A DNA stretch of 46,093 bases from JANMAT01 sp031359995 (lineage in GTDB: Bacteria > Actinomycetota > Acidimicrobiia > Acidimicrobiales > Ilumatobacteraceae), in assembly GCA_031359995.1 (NCBI GenBank), contig JANMAT010000153.1, positions 1-46,093 of the forward strand, read 5' to 3'. The stretch's first letter is position 1, and the number at the start of each line of letters is the position of its first letter. Under the pieces are notes generated by a model. The model made no database searches. It worked only from the letters and a program-made list of their open reading frames with translations, and was not told the origin of the DNA. Made by a program: the position numbers and the translations under genes. Below, piece after piece: positions 17,316 through 24,738 of this stretch.

Positions 17316-17927
17316 CTATCCGGCGATGATGCCCTTCATCTGGGCGATCTCGGCCTGCTGGGCAGTGATGATGTTCTCGGCGAGGGCACGAAGCTCGCCG
17401 TCGGCGCCCTTGGCCTTGACGGTGGTTGACATCTCGATGGCGCCGGTGTGGTGAGCGATCATCATGGTCAGCCAGGCTGCGTCGAAGCCGCCGCCAGTCT
17501 TGGTGGCAAGACCGTCCATGTCGCCCGCGCTCATCATGCCGGGCATCGACGCCATGTTGTGGCTGTCGTCCATCGCCATCTCGACCGTCTTGTTGTGGGC
17601 CTTGAGCCACGCCGTCATCTGCTGGATCTCGGGGTCCTGGGCCGCCTTGATTCGGGTGGCGAGGTTCTTCACTGCCGTGCCTGCGGCCGCCTTCGGATCG
17701 AGGGCCATCTCGGACATCTCGATCGCCTGCTCGTGGTGGGCGATCATGCCTTGCGCGAACTCGACATCGGCGTCGTCGACGGCAGGGTCGGTCATCGTCG
17801 ACGCCGTGGACGCGACAACGGTGGTGGTGACCGACGATGAGCCGGCCGAGGATCCGCCGCTGCTCCCGCAGGCGCCGAGCGCCAGGCCCAGGCTGGCAAT
17901 GATCAGTGATGCGCGCATCTGTCGCAT
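17316..17927 (-). CDS. DUF305 lipoprotein, metal-associated
   Basis: A 203-residue secreted lipoprotein with lipobox Cys20 (LGLALGAC), a Ser/Thr-rich linker and a DUF305 domain holding two repeats: FAQGMIAHHEQAIEMSEMAL near residue 58 and LTMMIAHHTGAIEMS near 153. The HH...M pattern and the Met-rich middle (MASMPGMMSAGDM) suit copper binding; DUF305 proteins commonly sit beside copper genes. The ATG at 17927 has GGAG 7 bases upstream. A BlaI/CopY-type operator lies 24 bases upstream, linking it to the BlaI gene at 19518. Confidence 0.88.
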   Translation of the reverse strand: MRQMRASLIIASLGLALGACGSSGGSSAGSSSVTTTVVASTASTMTDPAVDDADVEFAQGMIAHHEQAIEMSEMALDPKAAAGTAVKNLATRIKAAQDPEIQQMTAWLKAHNKTVEMAMDDSHNMASMPGMMSAGDMDGLATKTGGGFDAAWLTMMIAHHTGAIEMSTTVKAKGADGELRALAENIITAQQAEIAQMKGIIAG

Positions 17928-17950
17928 GGTGATGCTCCGTTCCGAGGGCT

Positions 17951-17967
17951 TTCTACACAGTGTAGTA
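17951..17967. promoter_or_regulatory. BlaI/CopY-type operator before DUF305
   Basis: TTCTACA-CAG-TGTAGTA is an inverted repeat with 7-base arms (6 of 7 complementary) and a 3-base spacer, matching the TACTACA/TGTAGTA form recognised by BlaI/MecI/CopY repressors. It sits directly upstream of the DUF305 gene on the minus strand and just past the end of copCD. Two more copies with the same geometry occur at 19446 and 21225. Confidence 0.7.
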
Positions 17968-18001
17968 GCCGCTGCTCATGGCGTGGGGTCGCGCAGGACT
18001 C

Positions 18002-19405
18002 CTACAGCGACGTCGCTGGCGGCGACACGACCATGGCGGCGGTGAGGGCGATCACCACGAGGCCCAACCCGAACTCGACGACCATCGCCCGCCGGAGGTG
18101 TTCGATCGTGACGGGGCGATCGCGACCCGAACGGCCGAAGGTGAGGGCGACGCGTCGGCGGTTGGCGTTGGCGATGACGAGCATCGCGGCGAGCCCGACG
18201 ACTTTGCCCACGAGCAGCCGACCGTGCGCTCCGCGGAGTACGTCGGTCGGGTAGCCGACGAGGCGGACCGATTGCACGATACCGGTGAGCACGATGGCGG
18301 TGACTGCGGTGGCAGCACGGCGCCCAAGGGCGGGCACGACGGTGGCGAGGTCGTCGTGGGGTAGGCGGCGGAGTGCGCCGAAGCCGACGATGGCGAGGGC
18401 GCCGATCCACAGCGCAGCGGCCGCGTGATGGACGACGTCGAGCGGGACGCCCAGCTGCGGCCAGCGTTGGGAGGCGGAGTGGCCGGCGAACGACCAGGTG
18501 GCCAGGAGGCCCATGCCGGTGAGCCCCAGCAGGCTCCAGCGGATGTCGGGTGGGCCGGGTTCGCGGCGGTGGAGCAGGACCGCGGCGCAGGGCACGAGCA
18601 CGAGGGCGCGCAGTAGCAGCGCGGTGCCGGCCGGGGTCTGGCCGGCGCGGTCGAGTGCGTCGAGGGATGCCCACGGGGCATCGCCGGAGATGTCGGATGC
18701 GAGCACGATGAGCTGGAGAACGGCCGTCCCGGCGACGGTGGCGAGGGCACGGGTTTGCACGCGTCGGAGCATGGGGAGCTCGGCGATGCCCGGCCAGATC
18801 AGCGCGCCGGTGAGCACGATGCCCACCAGCGTCATGATGGCCAGGTACGAGACGTACCGCAGCAGCCACCGGACCAGGGACGGTACGGAGGACTCGCCGG
18901 CGGCGCCACCACCGTCGCCGGGCGAGGTGACCGCGGGCGGAGGTGCACCACTGGTGGTCGGTGTGGAGGTCGTCGCCGCGCCGACCGTCACCCTCGCGGT
19001 GGACGCAATGGGCGCGGCGACGGTGAAGGCGATGCGCCCGGTGAGCGGATGGCCGTCGGGACCGACAAGTCGCCACCGCACGGTGACGTCTCCGGCCGCC
19101 AGGGCGGAGGAGAGCTGGGCGACCACCTCGGTCTCCCCCGCCGGCCCGTGAGCCAAGGCCGCCGCTTCGGTCCGTGCCCCGGTGGCGTCGATCGCCTGCA
19201 CCGTGGCGGTGTCGAGCGGCACAGCCGATCCGAAGATCATGGAGATCTGCGCTGGTGCGCTCGACAAGCTGGCACCATCGGACGGCTCGCTCGACACGAA
19301 CGTGTTGTGGGCCGACGCGGCCCGAGGGGCCACGAGCGTCCCGACCGAGACGAGGAGCAGCGCGATGAGGCAACGAAGGAGACGGTGGGCGGGGGGCGCG
19401 AGCAT
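18002..19405 (-). CDS. CopC-CopD fusion copper-handling membrane protein
   Basis: A 467-residue protein. A signal peptide ends AASA before His33 (HNTFVSSEPSDGASL), so the mature protein would begin with the histidine that ligates Cu(II) in CopC. The CopC domain spans about 33-130 and ends with DGHPLTGRIAFTV. A Thr/Pro/Gly linker leads to the CopD membrane domain of about eight helices (SYLAIMTLVGIVLTG, SLLGLTGMGLLATWSFAGHS, DVVHHAAAALWIGALAIVG, HGRLLVGKVVGLAAMLVIANANRRR). The likely role is copper binding outside and transfer across the membrane. The ATG at 19405 is preferred although its ribosome binding site is poor; a TTG at 19447 would overlap the operator. Divergent from BlaI with a shared operator. 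Confidence 0.88.
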   Translation of the reverse strand: MLAPPAHRLLRCLIALLLVSVGTLVAPRAASAHNTFVSSEPSDGASLSSAPAQISMIFGSAVPLDTATVQAIDATGARTEAAALAHGPAGETEVVAQLSSALAAGDVTVRWRLVGPDGHPLTGRIAFTVAAPIASTARVTVGAATTSTPTTSGAPPPAVTSPGDGGGAAGESSVPSLVRWLLRYVSYLAIMTLVGIVLTGALIWPGIAELPMLRRVQTRALATVAGTAVLQLIVLASDISGDAPWASLDALDRAGQTPAGTALLLRALVLVPCAAVLLHRREPGPPDIRWSLLGLTGMGLLATWSFAGHSASQRWPQLGVPLDVVHHAAAALWIGALAIVGFGALRRLPHDDLATVVPALGRRAATAVTAIVLTGIVQSVRLVGYPTDVLRGAHGRLLVGKVVGLAAMLVIANANRRRVALTFGRSGRDRPVTIEHLRRAMVVEFGLGLVVIALTAAMVVSPPATSL

Positions 19406-19445
19406 GATGGCGGGGTCAGAGCGACGCCGTTCCGCTCGAACGGCC

Positions 19446-19469
19446 AACTACACGATGTAGCAGTATAGT
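19446..19469. promoter_or_regulatory. BlaI operator with divergent -10 elements (copCD/blaI)
   Basis: AACTACA-CGA-TGTAGCA (19446-19462) is an inverted repeat with five perfect inner pairs and the 3-base spacer seen at the other two sites. It adjoins TATAGT (19464-19469, plus, toward BlaI) and TATACT (19467-19462, minus, toward copCD). A repressor here would cover both promoters, giving autoregulation plus control of the copper gene. The -35 elements are weak on both sides. Confidence 0.72.
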
Positions 19470-19517
19470 GGTGTTGCGCGGCGGCCCCGCAGCGGGCTCA
19501 CAACAGGTACGAGAGTG

Positions 19518-19874
19518 ATGACCCGTCGACCAGATGGTGCTTTGGAGCACGACATCCTCGAGGTGCTGTGGCGTGCCGATCGACCGTTCCAGCCCGCCGA
19601 GGTCAACGATCGGCTACCGCAGCCCTTGGCCTACACCACGGTCGCCACCATCCTCACCCGTCTCCACGGCAAGGGCCTGGTGGAGCGCGAGCCCGTCGGT
19701 CGGGCGTTCGCCTACCGTGCCGTGCTCGACGAGTCCGAGCTGGCCGCCCAGCGGATCGACGCCGTCCTCGCCGATGCCAGCGATCGCAGCAAGGTCCTCG
19801 TGCGGTTCGTCGACGGGCTCTCCAAGCGCGACGCCCGCCTGCTCCGACGCCTCCTCGACAGCGACGGCACCTGA
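19518..19874 (+). CDS. BlaI/MecI/CopY-family transcriptional repressor
   Basis: A 118-residue winged-helix repressor. LEHDILEVLWRADRPFQPAEVNDRL and LAYTTVATILTRLHGKGLVEREPVGRAFAYRAV form the DNA-binding domain, and the C-terminal helices mediate dimerisation. In characterised systems BlaI is released when the partner M56 protease is triggered, while CopY relatives respond to copper. No CxC copper motif is visible, so a protease route is more likely here. ATG at 19518 (a GTG at 19515 is adjacent) lies about 50 bases after the operator. Its TGA overlaps the M56 ATG. Confidence 0.93.
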   Translation: MTRRPDGALEHDILEVLWRADRPFQPAEVNDRLPQPLAYTTVATILTRLHGKGLVEREPVGRAFAYRAVLDESELAAQRIDAVLADASDRSKVLVRFVDGLSKRDARLLRRLLDSDGT

Positions 19875-20746
19875 TGGGCGCCGCGCTGCTGTACCCGTTG
19901 GCGGTGGCCGTCGCCATCACCGTCGCCAGCTCGACGGCACACCGGCGCCTGCCCCCACCCGTCGCCGCCCGGTACGTGACCGCGAGCCTCGTGCTGATCG
20001 GTGTGGCCGCCCTCCCCACGCTCGGGCTCGTGGCGCTCGGCTTCCTCGCCCACTTGCCCCTGCTCGGCTTCGGGCTCCGCTGGTGTGCCCAGGCGTTCGG
20101 GCTCCACGGCACTGTGCCCGCCTGGGTAGGTGTTCCCGCCATCGTCCTGTTGGCTCACGGCTCCTGGCGGGCCAGGGGACTTCTCGGTGAGCACCATCAG
20201 CTTCGCGCCGACCTTCCCGGCCCCGTCGAAGTGAGCACCGACGAGCGCCCGTTCGCCATCACGAGGCCTGGACGGGGCGGCCGCATCATCATCTCCCAGG
20301 GTCTCGTCGACCTCCTCGATGAGCGCGAGACCGACGTCGTGCTGGCGCACGAGCGCGCCCACGCCCGCCACCGCCACGACCGCTACCTGCTCGTTGCCGA
20401 GCTCGCCGGCGCCATCCTGCCCCCGCTCCGATGGCTCACCCGCCGCGTCCGCTACTCGCTGGAGCGGTGGGCCGACGAGAGCGCCGTACGAGCCTGCGGC
20501 GATCGCCGCCTGGTCGCCGACACGCTCGGCAAGGTCGCGCTGTTCGGTCACACGCCTGTCGTCGCGGCCGGGTTCACCGGGTTGGGTGTGATCGGCCGGG
20601 TCGAGGCCCTCATCGGGCCAGCGCCGACGCCCACGCACCGCACGCTCACCGCGGCATTGTGGATGTCGCTCCTGATCGCCACCGGGTTCGCGGCGTTCCA
20701 GCTCCACCACCTCGAGCGTCTCGCCGCCGCCCTCTGCCCGCACTGA
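19874..20746 (+). CDS. M56-family membrane metallopeptidase (BlaR/MecR-like)
   Basis: A 290-residue membrane protease. Helices fill residues about 1-95, the zinc site is HERAH (His159, Glu160, His163) followed by RHRHD and a downstream ERWADES that can supply the third ligand, and a last helix lies at about 265-285. It lacks the penicillin-binding sensor domain of BlaR1/MecR1, like the short M56 partners common in Actinobacteria. TGATG overlap with BlaI shows coupled translation. Known relatives cleave BlaI to lift repression; the signal is not evident, but the neighbouring copper genes suggest metal or envelope stress. Confidence 0.9.
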   Translation: MGAALLYPLAVAVAITVASSTAHRRLPPPVAARYVTASLVLIGVAALPTLGLVALGFLAHLPLLGFGLRWCAQAFGLHGTVPAWVGVPAIVLLAHGSWRARGLLGEHHQLRADLPGPVEVSTDERPFAITRPGRGGRIIISQGLVDLLDERETDVVLAHERAHARHRHDRYLLVAELAGAILPPLRWLTRRVRYSLERWADESAVRACGDRRLVADTLGKVALFGHTPVVAAGFTGLGVIGRVEALIGPAPTPTHRTLTAALWMSLLIATGFAAFQLHHLERLAAALCPH

Positions 20747-20847
20747 CCGCGTTCCGACCGGCCAGTGATCGGGTACGGGCCGAAGACAGCGGTGACGGGA
20801 GTCCTAGCCCAGGCCTCGGGCAGCCGGGCTCGCGGCCCGGTGCTGAC

Positions 20848-20976
20848 GGCATCCTGGTGAAGGACCGGCTGGCCCTGGAACGGATGCGCAGCGTGGACGC
20901 CGTCCTGTTCGACAAGACCGGTACCCCCACCACCATCGTGGGCGCCGTGGCCGAACCGCGGCGTCGAAGGCCGTGA
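20848..20976 (+). pseudogene. remnant of P1B-type (CopA-like) heavy-metal ATPase
   Basis: The frame encodes GILVKDRLALERMRSVDAVLFDKTGTPT, the segment around the phosphorylation aspartate of CopA-type pumps, with the last motif residue changed (DKTGTPT for DKTGTLT). The metal-binding and CPC helices before it are missing. After about 40 codons the frame ends at a stop, and a different frame continues with a short stretch (RGVEGREVAAEVG) resembling the later nucleotide-binding part. Only a scar remains. Its position suggests the island once had its own copper exporter. Confidence 0.7.
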
Positions 20977-21062
20977 GGTGGCAGCCGAGGTCGGCGCCGA
21001 CCTCGGCGTCAACGCTCCCGCACTGGCCCGCGCCGCGGACTCCAATCGGGACCGTTCGCCCA

Positions 21063-21194
21063 CTACCTCCGAGCTGCGCCGCGTCGTGCCCACGACGGAA
21101 ATCGGCCATCGCTACCGAGCGCCGCACCGACGAGGAGGTAGAGCGCCACACCGAGCAGACCGAGAAGCACGCCATACCTAGTCAGCTTGAGCAT
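21063..21194 (-). CDS. unrecognised 43-residue single-helix membrane protein
   Basis: A small protein beginning MLKLTRYGVLLGLLGVALYL: a basic N-terminus, one hydrophobic helix (about residues 8-26), then a basic Arg-rich tail ending AARR. GGAGG stands 5 bases before the ATG, and a well-spaced promoter with an embedded BlaI-type operator lies immediately upstream, strong evidence for a real gene. I recognise no family. The context makes it a member of the BlaI regulon. Possible roles include modulating the M56 protease, CopCD or a pump, but these are guesses. Confidence 0.7.
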   Translation of the reverse strand: MLKLTRYGVLLGLLGVALYLLVGAALGSDGRFPSWARRGAARR

Positions 21195-21220
21195 GGCTGC
21201 CTCCAGGACATCGGTCGCTC

Positions 21221-21250
21221 ATTCTACTACACCATGTCGTACACGACCAA
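21221..21250 (-). promoter_or_regulatory. promoter and BlaI operator for the 43-residue gene
   Basis: On the minus strand TTGGTC (21250-21245), 18 bases, then TAGAAT (21226-21221) form a promoter. The operator TACTACA-CCA-TGTCGTA (plus strand, 21225-21241; 6 of 7 arm pairs) fills the spacer and touches the -10. Architecture and sequence match the sites at 17951 and 19446. Confidence 0.7.
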
Positions 21251-21253
21251 CGT

Positions 21254-22573
21254 CTATCGGTCACTGAGGATGCGCGGGATCAACCGCCGTACGCGCCAGA
21301 ACGTGTCTTCCATCAGAATGTGATCGAACTCGCCGTTCCGTCCGATGCTGTACAGGCCCGCCACACCCGTACCGTTCGCGGCGAGGTCGGCACGGTCGTC
21401 CTCGTAGTCCAGGGCGAACACGGGGTAGCCGAGCGGCTGGCGCAGTACTCTGGCACCGATCACTCGGGAACTGATATCTCCGACCAGGGGGCCAATCGTC
21501 GTCACGCATCGATCGACGAGGTCGTCATCGGAGAGGTTCCACACGTCGTCGCCGGGTTGGGCACCGAGCTCGCACAGGATCATGGTCTTGCCCTCTGGAG
21601 CGGTCCACGGCATCGACAGCGGTGTCTCGGTGACCCGGAAGTACGGGAACCCGTGTGGCGTCCACACCACGACGTCGGGCAACAGATCACGACCGAGGAG
21701 CTTGAGGTTCACCAGCACGAGACCGCGGAACCGGAACCGGCCGAAACGCTCCAGCCGATCGCTGCCCTGCACGAGGTCCGGCAGCCGATGCACCGGCAGC
21801 GTCGAGATGACCGTGTCGGTATCGATGTCGCGCCCGTTCACCCGCGCACCGACGACCCGACCATCGTCGACATAGACCGCTTGAGCGGGCTGGTCGACCT
21901 GGACCCTCCGGGGCAGCTGGCTGGCGACGTGGTCGCAGATGGCGCCGACGCCTGCAGCTGGTGACACGTGGTGGACGCCCGTGGCGGACGGCTCCTCCTT
22001 GCAATAGCCAATCATGACTGCGCGACGGGTCAGGCGCTGCGCCGCCCGCAGCCAGATCGTCTGAGCCAGCCCCGTCGGGATCTTGTCGATCACGCTGGCC
22101 GAGAGCTGCTCTGCCGGCAGACCGGACCACGCTTCCAACAACGGCAGGGCGACCTCCTCGGCGAGCGCCGCGCCGTAGTCGTGACGGAACCGATCCGCCG
22201 CCACCCGCAGATCCCGATCAGGCCGACGCACCCGCTCAGCCAGCGCGCTCGTGACGTAGCGGGGTACGCCGAGTAGCCCGACCGGATAGTGCGGGTGGCG
22301 CCGTGCACTCAGGTGCACCACCTCGCCATAGCGGGGCAACACGTGGAACGGACCGGGCATGCCGAGCGCAGCCACGAACCTGTTCGTCACGAAGTGTGCA
22401 CCGACGTCGTAGCTGAAGCCGTCCGCGTCGACGTGGCTGGCGGCCATGCCAGCCAGGCGGGAGCCCGCCTCGTAGACGTCGGCGTCCACGCCGTGCCTGG
22501 TGAGTTCGTGAGCGGCGACGAGACCGGCGATGCCGCCGCCGATCACCACCACCGGCGGACGTGCAGCACTCAT
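21254..22573 (-). CDS. NAD(P)/FAD-dependent oxidoreductase, amine-oxidase/PPOX fold
   Basis: A 439-residue flavoprotein. The N-terminal dinucleotide motif is VVVIGGGIAGLVAAHEL with the acidic end VYEAGSRLAGMAAS; the FAD-closing motif is near the C-terminus (GVAGLYSIGRNGEFDHILMED). The fold is that of protoporphyrinogen-oxidase, UDP-galactopyranose mutase or phytoene-desaturase relatives; no specific signature settles the substrate. ATG at 22573 has GGAGG 5 bases upstream and overlaps the methyltransferase stop (ATGA), so the two are coupled and likely act in one pathway, perhaps modification of a sugar or lipid-linked sugar. Confidence 0.82.
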   Translation of the reverse strand: MSAARPPVVVIGGGIAGLVAAHELTRHGVDADVYEAGSRLAGMAASHVDADGFSYDVGAHFVTNRFVAALGMPGPFHVLPRYGEVVHLSARRHPHYPVGLLGVPRYVTSALAERVRRPDRDLRVAADRFRHDYGAALAEEVALPLLEAWSGLPAEQLSASVIDKIPTGLAQTIWLRAAQRLTRRAVMIGYCKEEPSATGVHHVSPAAGVGAICDHVASQLPRRVQVDQPAQAVYVDDGRVVGARVNGRDIDTDTVISTLPVHRLPDLVQGSDRLERFGRFRFRGLVLVNLKLLGRDLLPDVVVWTPHGFPYFRVTETPLSMPWTAPEGKTMILCELGAQPGDDVWNLSDDDLVDRCVTTIGPLVGDISSRVIGARVLRQPLGYPVFALDYEDDRADLAANGTGVAGLYSIGRNGEFDHILMEDTFWRVRRLIPRILSDR

Positions 22574-23544
22574 ACCCGCCTCCGAAGGACCACGCGCAGC
22601 AGAGCGCCCCGACCCGCAGCGGTGAGCACGCCGTCGAGGACTGTGAACACGGCGAGCGCTGGCGCGTCGGACAACGAGAACCGATCGACGATCCAACGCG
22701 GTGCGCCCCAATCGTCCAACCAGTTGCGCACGCTGTAGGTCCAGTTCACGGGGCTCGTGGCGGTGCCCAACTCGTCGATCTCAAGTCCGCCTCGCTCGGC
22801 CAGCAAGCGCATCGAGCCCTTGTTGAACAGGTTCCAGTGCCGCGGGAAGTGATAGCCGCCCCAATGGCGGCCCTTCGCCAGTGCGAAGTCGGGCGAGTCG
22901 GTCGAGTCCGTGATCAAGTAGAGGCGTCCCCCCGGACGCAGCACACGGGCGATCGCCTGGAGCAGCACGACGGGATCGGCAACGTGCTCCACGGTCTGAA
23001 TGCACAGGGCCATGTCGACGGACCCTGGCTCGATCTCGGCGCATTCGATCGTCGTGAGGTCGACCGCCAGCCCCTTGCGACGAGCGGCAGCCACGGCGCG
23101 GTCGTCGGTATCGACGCCTCGGAGCCGCCAGCCCGGCGGACCGTGACGGCGGAGGAGGTCCAGGTGAAAGCCGTCGCCGCACCCGACGTCGAGGACGGAG
23201 GCGTCATGGGGCAGCCCGCGTCCGACTCGGAGCAAGCGGCGAGCCTCGAGTCGACTCCTCACGCGGTGCACGATCCCGAACTGCGCCGCATCGAATGCGA
23301 ACGCGTGGTAGCTATCGGGATAGATGCGGCCGAGCTCGGACAAGGCCGGACGCGGGTCGAGGTAGACCAGACGGCACCGGGGGCACTGGACGGCCAGGAA
23401 CGACTGGTCGGATGTCCGATACTCGAAGTCCTCCCCCACGCCGACGGGCACCCCATCCTGGCCCCCGCACAGGCAGCAGCCGACGGGCTCCATCACCACT
23501 CCTGCTGTCGCCGGAACCGCCGACTGTTCTGCACTCACGTTCAC
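22570..23544 (-). CDS. class I SAM methyltransferase with N-terminal zinc ribbon
   Basis: A 324-residue protein. Cys pairs at CCLCGG (about 23-28) and CPRC (about 54-57) form a zinc ribbon as in many sugar and small-molecule methyltransferases. The SAM site is VLDVGCGDGFHLDLL, followed by the acidic VDTDDRAV and the motif IVRVLRPGGRLYL-like (IARVLRPGGRLYLITDS). A C-terminal hydrophobic stretch is present. GTG at 23544 has a GGGGAGG box 5 bases upstream. First gene of the pair with the FAD oxidoreductase; substrate unknown. Confidence 0.85.
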   Translation of the reverse strand: MNVSAEQSAVPATAGVVMEPVGCCLCGGQDGVPVGVGEDFEYRTSDQSFLAVQCPRCRLVYLDPRPALSELGRIYPDSYHAFAFDAAQFGIVHRVRSRLEARRLLRVGRGLPHDASVLDVGCGDGFHLDLLRRHGPPGWRLRGVDTDDRAVAAARRKGLAVDLTTIECAEIEPGSVDMALCIQTVEHVADPVVLLQAIARVLRPGGRLYLITDSTDSPDFALAKGRHWGGYHFPRHWNLFNKGSMRLLAERGGLEIDELGTATSPVNWTYSVRNWLDDWGAPRWIVDRFSLSDAPALAVFTVLDGVLTAAGRGALLRVVLRRRV

Positions 23545-23720
23545 TTACGCCTCCCCTTGATGTCGAGTGACCTCGATCCAGATACAGAAGTCGAGCGACC
23601 ACCAGGCTCAGGGGCCGATGATCGGGGCGGTGTCGGACCGTCGGGGGCTCGTCGATGTGACCTCAGGGAGCCCGAACCCTGGACAGCACGGCACCATCGA
23701 TCTGCGCGGAACCGCTTGCT

Positions 23721-24140
23721 CTACGTCAGCGAGATGCAGAGTGCGGCGAGTGCGGGCGCGTTGCTCCGCCGGGATCGGCTCGGCGACGCGATGCCGAACC
23801 CGACGAGTCGCTGACTGACGCCCCCGAACGTACCCAGCAGCCCCAGGAGGGCCACCGCCAGGACCATCGGGATCGACGACGAGCCGTGAGGACCGGGAAG
23901 ACCGATCGCCGCGACCACATCGGCGAGTGCGCACCCACTGCTGCTACGGCCGTCTTCATGAGACGAACCATGATCGTGACTTGCCAGGTCGCTAGAAGCG
24001 CGGGCCGAGACTGCGACTGTCGAGGTGACCGACGAGGCCTCGGGCCCGTGGTGGTCAGCGAGCACGACGCAGAGCAGTAACAGCAGCGAAAGGACGACGG
24101 CGGTCGCCGCAACGACCACGCGAACGAACCGACCGGCCAT
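23721..24140 (-). CDS. DUF6153-like small membrane protein, second copy
   Basis: A 139-residue protein with an N-terminal helix (VVVAATAVVLSLLLLLCVVLA), an external His/Ser-rich stretch (DHHGPEAS, SHDHGSSHEDG) containing one cysteine, a second helix (IPMVLAVALLGLLGTFGG) and the tail APALAALCISLT, matching the tail of the protein at 12646-13038. His-rich composition again suggests metal. It stands alone between the methyltransferase promoter and the rhodanese unit; its ATG has a weak AGG upstream. The 208 bases between it and the rhodanese gene show nothing recognisable. Confidence 0.6.
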   Translation of the reverse strand: MAGRFVRVVVAATAVVLSLLLLLCVVLADHHGPEASSVTSTVAVSARASSDLASHDHGSSHEDGRSSSGCALADVVAAIGLPGPHGSSSIPMVLAVALLGLLGTFGGVSQRLVGFGIASPSRSRRSNAPALAALCISLT

Positions 24141-24348
24141 GCATCGAACCTATCAGCGCCGCGGGGCCACTGACACTGGGGGTGGCACTCGCCGGTAGCG
24201 ACCTGCCGGAATTCGGACGTCCGGACGACTGGCTCCGGTACCTGCACCCTACGGTGGCCGCGAGGCGAGCGCTCAGCCCTCACCAGCGGCACACGTCTGT
24301 GGCCACGCTTGGGTCGGGGTCATAGGGGGCGCCCGACACCGATCCGGT

Positions 24349-24738
24349 CTACGGCCGGCCCTGTTCGATCCAGGCCTGGTAGCCGCCGGCGAGATCGGTT
24401 GCGCGGTGCAGGCCGATCTCGCGCAGCATGGCCGCCGCGAGACTGGAGCTGTACCCCTCGTTGCAGACCACGATCACGCGCACGTCGTAGTTGGTGACCT
24501 GGGCGATGTGATGATCGCACGCGGGGTCGAGACGCCACTCGAGGACGTTCCGATCGATCACGACCGCGCCAGGCAGCTCGCCGTCACGCTGGCGTTGCTG
24601 GACGGGGCGCGTGTCGACGATGAGCGCCCCCGCGAGTCGCTCCGTCTCCAGGGCGTACGGCTCGACACGATCCAGGCGCGCGCGTGCAGCAGCGAGGATC
24701 TCATCGATCGGGTGGATCTCACCGCCATGACTGGTCAT
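24349..24738 (-). CDS. single-domain rhodanese-like protein
   Basis: A 129-residue sulfurtransferase-fold protein with ALIVDTRPVQQRQRDGELPGAVVIDRNVLEWRL and active-site Cys92 in VVCNEGYSSS, ending in GGYQAWIEQG. It would carry sulfane sulfur as a cysteine persulfide. Its ATG overlaps the MFS stop (ATGA), making it the last gene of a three-gene translationally coupled unit with the permease and the MBL-rhodanese protein. The CNEGYSSS loop is slightly unusual for the class. Confidence 0.88.
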   Translation of the reverse strand: MTSHGGEIHPIDEILAAARARLDRVEPYALETERLAGALIVDTRPVQQRQRDGELPGAVVIDRNVLEWRLDPACDHHIAQVTNYDVRVIVVCNEGYSSSLAAAMLREIGLHRATDLAGGYQAWIEQGRP

